Positions 1 to 6,918 of a stretch of DNA of 19,117 nucleotides are shown piece by piece. Source of the stretch: JAZDJP01 sp043803805. GTDB lineage: Bacteria > Planctomycetota > JAZDJP01. Each line of letters begins with the position of its first letter. The first letter of the stretch is position 1. Below the pieces are notes generated by a model. The model worked only from the letters and a program-made list of their open reading frames with translations. It searched no databases and was not told where the DNA came from. The position numbers were made by a program, and so were the translations under genes. Location: assembly GCA_043803805.1 (NCBI GenBank), contig JAZDJP010000122.1, forward strand, positions 1 to 19,117. The letters are read 5' to 3'.

Positions 1-35
1 CCCCCCCTTTCGGCCAGCCTGTTTGGGCTGCCTGC

Positions 36-92
36 GGCCCCGGCGGGCAACTCCGGTCGGGCTTTGCCCTCCCTCCGTTTCCCGCCGGGGCC
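36..92. repeat. 12-bp perfect inverted repeat (hairpin)
   Basis: The arms GGCCCCGGCGGG (36-47) and CCCGCCGGGGCC (81-92) are exact reverse complements, separated by a 33-base loop that itself holds a small GGGC-TTT-GCCC stem. It is followed by ATTCTACC, not by a T-run, so it is not a standard terminator. Confidence 0.75.
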
Positions 93-196
93 ATTCTACC
101 ACCCTATCGGGTGTCTCGCTCCTTCAGGGGGCCAGTATGCCTCCCCTCCTTCCCCGCATACGAAACTGTCATGGGAAAACCTGACCCCATCATCTC

Positions 197-268
197 CGGG
201 AATGCACATGTCCCCTCCCCGCATTCCCGAACTCCATCGGCTTCAACGAATACATTGCGGGGAGGGGA
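197..268. repeat. Two mutually exclusive inverted repeats
   Basis: CGGGAATGC (197-205) pairs with GCATTCCCG (221-229). TCCCCTCCCCGCA (211-223) also pairs perfectly with TGCGGGGAGGGGA (256-268). The two stems share bases 221-223 and cannot form together. A similar hairpin with a C-rich loop lies just upstream at 135-161 (GTATGC / GCATAC). Confidence 0.65.
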
Positions 269-397
269 AGGCTCCGTCCGCCACCCAACATTGGCGGATG
301 GAGGGGGTGGGGTCCCGTTTCTCACCCCCCCACCTTCCTTGACCGGCGGAAACACGTTATGGCAACGGCGGGACGAGGGAGGCGGGTGAGCGGGCGT

Positions 398-467
398 AGA
401 TGACGCCCCGGAGACAGGAGGTCGGGAGGGGGCGTCATCTCCGAGCGCGGAGCCGACAGGAGGTCGG
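398..467. repeat. Inverted repeat plus 13-base direct repeat
   Basis: AGATGACGCCCC (398-409) and GGGGCGTCATCT (429-440) are a perfect 12-bp inverted repeat. The loop contains GACAGGAGGTCGG (413-425), which recurs at 455-467, where it forms its own hairpin GCCGAC-AGGAG-GTCGGC. The architecture resembles short interspersed repeat units, but only this one locus is visible. Confidence 0.65.
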
Positions 468-662
468 CGACACGCGTCCCGCGAGACCGCCTCCCGAACC
501 CCGCCACCCCGTATACGAAGATGTCACGGAAAGACCTTGTCCCATGACCTGCGTTGAATGCTATTGGAAGCGACGGAAAGGGTGTGTTATTGTAATAGGT
601 GTGATTATGCAACGCCGCACATGAATCAATCCGGCCACAAGGGAATTTAGATCCTGGCAATA

Positions 663-1916
663 TTGGGTGAGCGCGTGACAATGTACTCCTTCTATATTTC
701 CGACATGCTGTTTTTAGCATATAGTCGGAATAGTGGCGGAAGTGCATGGGTACCCATATGCATATTCGGAGGTTTGGGGCTAATCTTGATAATCACTTCC
801 ATGCGAGAAAAAGTCGAGAAAGAAAAACGTCTAAAAGAGCAGAGGAAACAAGAGCGGGAGAATGTGAATGCATTCTGGGGCCTGAAGTTGACATTATGGG
901 GGGACTCCCAAAATCGACCGTATAGTTTTCGCAGTTCGCTTGACGCAAAAAAACAAGCAAGTTCAAACTTCAATACGTCTTGGGATACTGTGGAATTTTC
1001 GCATGATTCTTTTTTCGTTGTCAATAAAACGCTAAACGAATCCGAGAAGAAGGTGGTCGCAACGCATATTGCAAACAATTTCAATGTTTTGAATTGCTCT
1101 CAAGGACATGGCGGCCTCCGAGCAATCACATTCATTAACGAATCGGAGTGGTCTAAAAACGAACTCGCCAGAATAAAAAAGGAAGAAGAACTTAAAGAAG
1201 AACGTCGCACGCTCGAGTACCTTGCGGACATCGAAAATCGCCAACCGCCAAAAACCGGAAAAGATGCTGTTGCTGTCTATGTTATCGGATCAAAACTTGG
1301 CGTAAAGATCGGCATATCAGATGATCCAGCAAATCGATTAGATCAATTGCAGACCGGTCATCCTAATCCCCTTAAGTTCGTTAAGGCGTTTTGGTTTCTC
1401 AATCGATCGGATGCCGGATTTATTGAACGCACAACACATCACCTACTCAATACTTTTAGTCACAAGCATTTGCATGGCGAATGGTTTCAGATATCTGAAT
1501 CGCAGGCCGTTGAAGCCGTTCGCGAAACGATCAGAGAAAGTATAAAGCGAAGGATGATCGATCAAAACCTGCGTGGCGCAGGAATAACGTCTTTTCTTGT
1601 GGCTCTGAACGTAAGCAAACGAAACTCCAATGAGAATTCAACACCTCCTAATACATCAAAAGATAACCGACCAGGGATTGAAATTGATGAACCGAAAAAA
1701 AATACATTGCCGGAAACAACTATTGTCTGGGAGAAATCAAAAAAGGGGAATTACTTTGTCAATTTGCCCAAAGCACATATCACCGTATTTCGCCATGGCG
1801 ATGGATGGAAATATGTCTGCAATGATGATTTCGATCACCACTTGTTTAACGATGTGAACGAGGCAAAACTGACCGCGTTAAATTACTATAAATCCGAATA
1901 TGGTAATTTCCAGTGA
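663..1916 (+). CDS. Membrane-anchored GIY-YIG nuclease-like protein (T5orf172/MUG113 type)
   Basis: A 417-residue protein. Residues about 29-46 form one hydrophobic membrane segment, followed by a charged, probably helical stretch (47-70). A middle region (70-200) is unrecognised and ends in another Lys/Glu-rich helix. Residues about 203-283 match the T5orf172/MUG113 branch of the GIY-YIG fold: YVIGSKLGVKIGIS, then R225, then E255 in an IERTTHHLL helix, and finally HGEWFQ. In this superfamily the Arg and Glu are catalytic and the fold cuts DNA. The C-terminal ~60 residues look like a small beta domain. The frame opens with TTG at 663; ATG at 681 (residue 7) is an equally likely start, and neither has a strong ribosome site. 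It is clearly more A/T-rich than its neighbours and ends 7 bases from the convergent redoxin gene, with no terminator visible. The sequence suggests horizontal acquisition, perhaps from a phage or defence context; the function is inferred. Confidence 0.75.
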   Translation: MGERVTMYSFYISDMLFLAYSRNSGGSAWVPICIFGGLGLILIITSMREKVEKEKRLKEQRKQERENVNAFWGLKLTLWGDSQNRPYSFRSSLDAKKQASSNFNTSWDTVEFSHDSFFVVNKTLNESEKKVVATHIANNFNVLNCSQGHGGLRAITFINESEWSKNELARIKKEEELKEERRTLEYLADIENRQPPKTGKDAVAVYVIGSKLGVKIGISDDPANRLDQLQTGHPNPLKFVKAFWFLNRSDAGFIERTTHHLLNTFSHKHLHGEWFQISESQAVEAVRETIRESIKRRMIDQNLRGAGITSFLVALNVSKRNSNENSTPPNTSKDNRPGIEIDEPKKNTLPETTIVWEKSKKGNYFVNLPKAHITVFRHGDGWKYVCNDDFDHHLFNDVNEAKLTALNYYKSEYGNFQ

Positions 1917-1923
1917 CGTGTCG

Positions 1924-2580
1924 CTACCTTTTCGGCCTGTCGTTTTCGTCCTCGCCATCTTCTTCCTCCTCTTCCTCTTCTTCGTCGTCCTCGTCAACTT
2001 CGTCCTCATCCTCGGCTTCTTCCTCGTCCTCGTCCTCGTCTTCTTCCTCCGCCGGTTCTTCCTCCTCCTCCTCGTCCGGCGTCCACATCTGCTCGGGCCG
2101 GCCGTCGGAGGCGTTGGAGATTTCCAGATAGGGCACCGCGAGAAGCCCCGCCACCTTCCGGGAGAATTCGTTCATCTTCTGGCGATCCCACGCGTCGAGC
2201 GCTGCCAGAACCGTGCCGTCGGTATCCACCAGAACGATCGCCGGGAGCCGCTCCACGCCGTATCCCTTGAATGTCGGCTGTTTCCGGGGCGGATCGAGGA
2301 GAACCGGAAACTTGAATCCCTTCGACTTCACGAATTTCTGGACCTCGGCATGGACTTCCCGGGAAATCCCCCATACCGTGAAATGCCCCGTTTTCATGGC
2401 GTACCCCTGCCGGAACTTCTCCATGAGGGGCATCACCATCCCGCAGGTGGGACACTCCGTCTCGAAAAACACGATCAGCACGGGCCCCTTGGCGAGGGCC
2501 GTGGCAAGTTCATAGGTCCGGCCGTCCGCGCCTTCGAGTTCAAAATCGTGCGCCTTCGTCCTGGGTTCCGGGAGCGACAT
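1924..2580 (-). CDS. Thioredoxin-fold (redoxin/AhpC-TSA type) protein with acidic C-terminal tail
   Basis: A 218-residue protein. Residues 1-150 have the redoxin layout: an N-terminal beta strand, the strand LIVFFETECPTC with a CxxC pair at C43 and C46 (CPTC), and a cis-proline at P113 in RLPAIVLVDTDG. This fits a TlpA/ResA- or peroxiredoxin-like thiol-disulfide protein. No signal peptide is seen, so it is probably cytoplasmic. Residues about 169-212 are almost pure Asp/Glu, encoded by a repetitive GAG/GAA/GAC tract at about 1940-2075. Such a tail is unusual for the family. The gene starts 31 bases after the upstream transaminase on the same strand and has a modest AGGA site 7 bases before its ATG, so the two probably share a transcript. 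Its partner and substrate are not evident. Confidence 0.8.
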   Translation of the reverse strand: MSLPEPRTKAHDFELEGADGRTYELATALAKGPVLIVFFETECPTCGMVMPLMEKFRQGYAMKTGHFTVWGISREVHAEVQKFVKSKGFKFPVLLDPPRKQPTFKGYGVERLPAIVLVDTDGTVLAALDAWDRQKMNEFSRKVAGLLAVPYLEISNASDGRPEQMWTPDEEEEEEPAEEEDEDEDEEEAEDEDEVDEDDEEEEEEEEDGEDENDRPKR

Positions 2581-2611
2581 GGATTCATCCTATCCGTCGG
2601 GCGCGAAAGCG

Positions 2612-3499
2612 TCAAGCATACAGGGAGGATCCGGCGCCGCGGGTGGCGCGACGCATCCCGGCCGCGTAGGCCCCGGCCACCCATCCGGTGATCGGTCCGG
2701 GACGGCCCGTGCCGATCCGCCGGCCGTCCACCCGGAGAATGGGCATGACCCGGATGAGCGTTCCCGTGAGAAAAACCTCCTTCGCGGCAAGCATCTCCCG
2801 GTAGCCGAGCGGCCGTTCGACCGCGGGGATGCCGTGTTTCCGAAGGATCGCAAGGACGCGGCCCCGGGTCACCCCCGGCAGGATTTTCGCGCCGAGCGGC
2901 GGCGTCACCACCCGCGGCCGGCCGCCGCGGGCCAGGACGGCGAAAATATTGCTCGACGAGCCCTCGAAGACGAGTTTCCCGTCGGTGAACACCGCCTCAT
3001 CCGCCCCGCGCCGGTGGGCCTCCTCCTTGGCCAGGACGTTCGCCAGGAGGGAGACGTTCTTCACGTCGCACCGGGCCCAGCGGATGTCCCGGACGGTGAT
3101 GACCCGCCTCCCGCGCATGCGAAGGTCCGCGAATCCGGCCGGCTCGGGAACGGGGAACCCCGCGAGCGTCGGCCGGACCTCCCGCGGGAAGGCGTGGGTC
3201 CGGGGCGCGACCCCGCGTGTGAGTTCGAGGTAAACGCCGCCCTCGCGCAGGTGGTTCCGCCGGACGATCCCCGCCAGCACCCGGCGCAACCCGTCCCGCG
3301 TCACGGGAACGGGAAGCTGTATGCCCCGGGCGCTCTTGAAAAAGCGGCGGACGTGCGCCTCGATGGCGAAAATCCGCCCGCCGTGGACCGCGACCACCTC
3401 GTAGATGCCGTCCCCGAAGAGGAATCCGCGGTCGAGAATGGACACCTCGGCCCGCGCCAGAGGCAGGAATTTCCCGTTGAGGTACGCGATGGGTTTCAT
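2612..3499 (-). CDS. dat: D-amino-acid (D-alanine) transaminase, class IV PLP aminotransferase
   Basis: Transfers an amino group between D-alanine and 2-oxoglutarate, forming D-glutamate for peptidoglycan in this family. The 295-residue protein carries LDRGFLFGDGIYEVV (22-36), the Schiff-base lysine K147 in RCDVKNVSLL, and E179 in FEGSSSNIF. The D-enzyme carboxylate-binding set is also present: Y33, R100 and H102, each two positions after Tyr31, Arg98 and His100 of the Bacillus D-amino-acid transaminase. That set separates it from branched-chain aminotransferases. The start at 3499 is chosen because GGAGGGG lies 8 bases upstream; the frame itself is open to 3547 with no better site. It follows the GH5-type gene by 49 bases and precedes the redoxin gene by 31, suggesting an operon. 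Confidence 0.88.
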   Translation of the reverse strand: MKPIAYLNGKFLPLARAEVSILDRGFLFGDGIYEVVAVHGGRIFAIEAHVRRFFKSARGIQLPVPVTRDGLRRVLAGIVRRNHLREGGVYLELTRGVAPRTHAFPREVRPTLAGFPVPEPAGFADLRMRGRRVITVRDIRWARCDVKNVSLLANVLAKEEAHRRGADEAVFTDGKLVFEGSSSNIFAVLARGGRPRVVTPPLGAKILPGVTRGRVLAILRKHGIPAVERPLGYREMLAAKEVFLTGTLIRVMPILRVDGRRIGTGRPGPITGWVAGAYAAGMRRATRGAGSSLYA

Positions 3500-3507
3500 G
3501 ATGCGGG

Positions 3508-3514
3508 CCCCTCC
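3508..3514 (-). promoter_or_regulatory. Shine-Dalgarno site fixing the dat start
   Basis: The minus strand reads GGAGGGG here, 8 bases before ATG at 3499. It selects this start over the more upstream in-frame start at 3547. Confidence 0.75.
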
Positions 3515-3548
3515 GATTACCGTCCGATACCGTTTCACGATCCACAAG

Positions 3549-5345
3549 TCACGGTCTCACGGCCCCCGGTCCCCGCCATTCCACCTTGACCGCGATGTCC
3601 CCCGTGAACTCCGGCGCCGCCAGCGTCAGGACGCCCTTCGTCGCGGCCGCCACGCCCCGCCCGGTCGCCTCCCCCGTGGCGGGATTCCACCATTCTACCA
3701 TCCAGTCGCCGTTTTCAAGGCCGGGGATTTCGACGTCGAGCCCGCGCACGGGGACCGGCGGATTCCCCCCGACAATCCGGGGATGCCAGGCCGCCTCGCG
3801 GTCGAACAGTCCGTAGAGCCCCCGGCGCGCGCCCTGCAGACCGAGGACGCGGACACGCTCGGCCGAATCGTTCCGGACCGGCCGCAGGCCGTCCCGGGCG
3901 AAATCCTCCCCGGCGAGAAACCGCGCCAGCGGCGCGAGGAGCCGGTCGAGGCCGTTCGGCTCGATGTACGAATCCCACCACCAGGGCATGGCCGCGCCGG
4001 CCGCGCCGGAAAGCGCCGTGGCCCAGAGGGCGTTGTGAAGATGAATCCCCTCCGGGTCCTTCGCGTTCAGAAGACTTGTACTCCCCGACCCGCTGTAGCC
4101 GTACTCCGCCAGGAGCCGCGGCTTGCCGGCGCCTCCGACGATGCCGAGCGCGTGTTCCACAAACGACGCCTCGTCCTGCTCGTGCGAAGCGGGTTTGCCC
4201 GGCGGCGCCGGAAGGTAGGCGTGGACCGAGACGAAATCCATCTCCGGCAGGGACCAGATGTCATCCCCCGCCACCCCCGGCCCGAGACTCGTCGTCACGG
4301 GATGCCCCCCGGGATCGCGGGATTTGAGCCATCCGGCCATGGCCCGCGTCCAATCCGCCAGAGCCCGCGCCATCCGGGGATTCGCGCGTTCCTCCGGGGT
4401 CAGCGCCAGATCCGCCTCGTTCATCAGTTCCCAGGCGAACAACCCCGTCCGCGCCCCGTACCGCGCCGTGAGATAATCGATCCGCCGGCGGGTGAAGGCC
4501 CGCGCGACGGCCGATGTGAAGTAATCGGAAGGGGTCGCGCAGGGGCCGCCGTTTTCCGCCCGATAGGGCCCCCGGGGGTCCACCGCGAGGTCCCAGAAGT
4601 TGTCCACCACGAGGATGACCGCGACGCCCCGGCGTTCCGCCTCCGCGAAGACATGATCCAGACGCCAGGCGTTCGCGAGGTCGTACTCCCCCAGGCGTTC
4701 GTTCTCAATCGCCATATCCCAGGAGGGCATCCACACACGGGCGCAATTTCCGCCGCCGGCGGCCAATTTCCCGAAGGACCGGTCGAAATCGAACGTCCGT
4801 CCCCTGGCCGTCGCCCAGGCCACATTCCGGCCGAGGGGGAGAAAAAATCCCCCCGTCTCGTACTGGAAAAACCGGGGGTCGTCCCGGTGGACGCGGATGA
4901 ATCCCGCTTTCCCGGAAGGCACGGCCTCGAAACGCCCGTCGGCGACCGTCACGATCTCGCCGTCCCGCTCCAGATCCACCCGGTACCGATGGGTCCCGAT
5001 CCGGCGCGGGGCGAACCGGACGGCGTGGTACGGCACGCCGCGCGGCGCGAGCGCTTCCGCCCCGCCCTCATCCCGCCGGTCGAAATCCCGCGCGTAAAAC
5101 CCGCGGACGGTGGTGCTGCGCCCTTCCGAATCCATGAACACGGCCGCGATCCGTCCGTCCTCGAACGGGCGCCGGAGCCCCTCCACGAGAATCCGCACCT
5201 CGAAGATCTCGCACCGGCCGACGGGATTCGGCCCCGCCGCGATGACGCGCGGGGGATTCTCCGGGGGCGATTCCCCGGCGGAAAGGAACGGCGCGGGAAG
5301 GGCGGCGAGAAGCATCGCCGCGGCGATGGCGCGCGATCGCATCAT
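3549..5345 (-). CDS. Secreted GH5-type glycoside hydrolase with N-terminal DUF5060-like and C-terminal beta domains
   Basis: A 598-residue probable exported glycosidase. Residues 1-23 are a signal peptide ending near LSAGE. Residues about 31-145 form a beta-rich domain like DUF5060 modules found ahead of GH5-type barrels. Residues about 150-490 are the (beta/alpha)8 barrel, with the acid/base motif WELMNEAD (E310) and the nucleophile motif LLAEYG (E414), the normal clan GH-A arrangement. Residues 495-598 resemble the C-terminal 'collagen-binding' domain of such proteins, with VEWWNPATGE. The likely substrate is a beta-linked plant or algal polysaccharide, which cannot be specified from the sequence. 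GGAGGGG lies 8 bases before ATG 5345; a second ATG follows at 5342. The upstream phosphoesterase gene ends 55 bases away on the same strand. Confidence 0.82.
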   Translation of the reverse strand: MMRSRAIAAAMLLAALPAPFLSAGESPPENPPRVIAAGPNPVGRCEIFEVRILVEGLRRPFEDGRIAAVFMDSEGRSTTVRGFYARDFDRRDEGGAEALAPRGVPYHAVRFAPRRIGTHRYRVDLERDGEIVTVADGRFEAVPSGKAGFIRVHRDDPRFFQYETGGFFLPLGRNVAWATARGRTFDFDRSFGKLAAGGGNCARVWMPSWDMAIENERLGEYDLANAWRLDHVFAEAERRGVAVILVVDNFWDLAVDPRGPYRAENGGPCATPSDYFTSAVARAFTRRRIDYLTARYGARTGLFAWELMNEADLALTPEERANPRMARALADWTRAMAGWLKSRDPGGHPVTTSLGPGVAGDDIWSLPEMDFVSVHAYLPAPPGKPASHEQDEASFVEHALGIVGGAGKPRLLAEYGYSGSGSTSLLNAKDPEGIHLHNALWATALSGAAGAAMPWWWDSYIEPNGLDRLLAPLARFLAGEDFARDGLRPVRNDSAERVRVLGLQGARRGLYGLFDREAAWHPRIVGGNPPVPVRGLDVEIPGLENGDWMVEWWNPATGEATGRGVAAATKGVLTLAAPEFTGDIAVKVEWRGPGAVRP

Positions 5346-5400
5346 ACGACAATCCCCTCCGACATCCCTTCCTCTATTATTTCACGGATCCGAAGGGACG

Positions 5401-6129
5401 TCACCGCCCGAAGCCCAGCCGCTCGGCCAGGAGCGGCGGCAGACCCGCCTCCTGGATCTTCCGGGCGGCCATCGCGATGTCATAGGGTTCCCGGAAAAGT
5501 TCCACGAGTCCAGAGGCGTCGTCGTAAACGCCGAAGGAGGCGCGCGCATCGTCGTCGCGGGGCTGGCCGACGCTCCCGATGTTGACCAGGAGCCGGGCCG
5601 CGGGGTCCACCCGTTCCGCGTCGCCGGAAAGGATGTCGATCCGCCGGCCGTCGAACCGGAAGAACCCCGACACGTGGGAGTGTCCCAGGAACCCCACCGG
5701 GGTGTGCAGGCGCCGCATGGTCCGAAGGGCCTGGGCGGGGGTCTGGATGTATTCGAAGAGGGCCGGCTCGTCGAGCGATCCGTGGACGACCGTGAGGCGG
5801 TCCGTCTCGACCACGAGCGGCAGGCGGGCGAGGAACTCGCGATCCTCCGCCGGCAGGCGCTCCCGCGTCCAAAGGAGCGCCGCGTGGGCCGTCGGGTTGA
5901 ACTGGAACAACTGGATCCGGCCGATGACCGCCCAGTCGTGATTGCCCGCCACGGCCAGGAGGTTCGGAAGCGCCCGGACCCGTTCGATGCACAGGTGCGG
6001 GTCGGCCCCGTATCCCACGATGTCCCCGACGCAGATCCAGGCCCCCACGCCACGCCGCGCGAGAGCGGCAAGAACCGCATCGAGAGCCTCCAGATTCCCG
6101 TGGATGTCGCCGAGGAGGCCGTATTTCAT
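5401..6129 (-). CDS. YfcE-like metallophosphoesterase (calcineurin-like)
   Basis: A 242-residue cytoplasmic protein with the full two-metal calcineurin-like motif series: GDIHGN (D8, H10), GDIVGYG (D36), GNHDW (N63, H64), VHGS (H116) and GHSH (H150, H152). Family members hydrolyse phosphodiesters or phosphomonoesters; its substrate is unknown. The frame is open far upstream inside the permease gene, but the start at 6129 is clear. Its ATG overlaps the permease stop as ATGA, with GGGAG shortly upstream, so translation is probably coupled. This lies inside the minus-strand gene block; the next gene down is the GH5-type enzyme. Confidence 0.88.
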   Translation of the reverse strand: MKYGLLGDIHGNLEALDAVLAALARRGVGAWICVGDIVGYGADPHLCIERVRALPNLLAVAGNHDWAVIGRIQLFQFNPTAHAALLWTRERLPAEDREFLARLPLVVETDRLTVVHGSLDEPALFEYIQTPAQALRTMRRLHTPVGFLGHSHVSGFFRFDGRRIDILSGDAERVDPAARLLVNIGSVGQPRDDDARASFGVYDDASGLVELFREPYDIAMAARKIQEAGLPPLLAERLGFGR

Positions 6130-6917
6130 CCGATCTCCCGCCGTTCGAAAAGGAGCCCGGCCAAAATCAGCAGGCCGCCCGCGAAGAGCGCCCCGTAGAG
6201 CGCCGCGAGCGCCACCTCCTCGCCCGGGACCGGCATCCCCGCCCCGACACGGGGGGCGGCGCTGAAGTGCTCGAGATCCGGCAGCACGGCGAACACGAGA
6301 CGCCCGAGACCGGCGGGAATCCCCTCCCGACCGGCCAGATGCCGGGTGGCGTAGGCGGACAGGTGTCCGAACGCGAAGACCGCCGTCGTGAGGAGGAACG
6401 TCACCGCCGACGAGGCGAACGTGGAGAAGAGGACCGCCGCCGCCGCCAGAACCGCCACCTCGACGAAGGCGAGAAGGCCGCCCTTCAAGATCTCCCCCTC
6501 CGCCAGTTCCCGCCAGGAATCCCTGACCCCTTCGAACCGGCCGAAGAGAAGCACCAGAATGAGCACCGCGGTGAGCCACACCATCGGCACCACCACGGCC
6601 TGGAGGATGCCGAGGTATCGCCCCCAGACGAACGCGGGGCGGGAGACGGGCTTGGCCAGCAGGAGCAGCGCGGTCCGCCGTTCGAGATCCTCCGCGATGC
6701 CGCCGGATGCCGTGAACAGCATGATGATGAGCCCCGCCATCGTCACCGACGCCAGCCCCATGTCCCGCACGAGCTTGACGGTGTCATGGAACGCGAAAAA
6801 CGCGTAGAACGGGGACGCCGCCGTGAGAAAGGTGAACACCACGAGGACGGCGTAGAACACGCCCTCCCGCATGGCCTCCTGACGGACGACCCGGGCGATG
6901 GCGAAGACTTTGCTCAT
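6126..6917 (-). CDS. ABC-2 type transporter permease subunit
   Basis: A 263-residue integral membrane protein with about six hydrophobic segments (roughly 18-42, 54-72, 103-126, 145-167, 171-190, 233-257). The signature EDLERRTALLLLAKPVSR (77-94) after the second helix is typical of NosY/ABC-2-like permeases, whose partner ATPase energises export or membrane modification. No ATPase gene is in the window. The start is one base after the stop of the upstream surface-protein gene, and its ribosome site GGAGAG sits in that gene's last codons. Its stop overlaps the phosphoesterase start. This tight coupling suggests balanced production with both neighbours; the transported substrate is unknown. 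Confidence 0.82.
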   Translation of the reverse strand: MSKVFAIARVVRQEAMREGVFYAVLVVFTFLTAASPFYAFFAFHDTVKLVRDMGLASVTMAGLIIMLFTASGGIAEDLERRTALLLLAKPVSRPAFVWGRYLGILQAVVVPMVWLTAVLILVLLFGRFEGVRDSWRELAEGEILKGGLLAFVEVAVLAAAAVLFSTFASSAVTFLLTTAVFAFGHLSAYATRHLAGREGIPAGLGRLVFAVLPDLEHFSAAPRVGAGMPVPGEEVALAALYGALFAGGLLILAGLLFERREIG

Positions 6918-6918
6918 A

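Larger units (their letters stand above)
1..662. repeat. Non-coding region dense in GC-rich inverted repeats
   Basis: No credible gene is visible here; the open frames are short, overlap on both strands and are rich in Pro/Arg/Ser. The stretch holds several strong perfect or near-perfect inverted repeats: 36-47 with 81-92 (12 bp), 135-140 with 156-161, 197-205 with 221-229 (9 bp), 211-223 with 256-268 (13 bp), 273-283 with 292-302 (11 bp with one G-T), and 398-409 with 429-440 (12 bp). A 13-base direct repeat lies at 413-425 and 455-467. From about 560 the sequence becomes A/T-richer, probably the promoter region of the next gene; a weak pair TTGGAA (564-569) and TATTGT (588-593) is spaced 18 bases apart. 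I infer a cluster of short interspersed palindromic repeats rather than one defined element. Confidence 0.6.

Noticed and set aside
1..500. CRISPR array
   Set aside because: The palindromes differ in sequence and spacing; there are no regular identical repeats with spacers and no cas genes.
322..747. Minus-strand 141-codon frame
   Set aside because: It crosses the inverted repeats and the start of the GIY-YIG gene, with no ribosome site or domain; probably a chance frame over repeat sequence.
1900..2691. Plus-strand 263-codon frame starting with a hydrophobic run
   Set aside because: The apparent hydrophobic segment is just the complement of the Asp/Glu tail codons of the redoxin gene.
3405..5585. 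Plus-strand 726-codon open frame
   Set aside because: It is antisense to the GH5-type and transaminase genes; composition is Arg/Pro/Gly-rich with no domain, as expected from high GC.
6129..6579. Longer N-terminus for the phosphoesterase
   Set aside because: The upstream 150 codons are a shadow of the permease; the GDIHGN motif begins 7 residues after ATG 6129 and the ATGA overlap supports that start.
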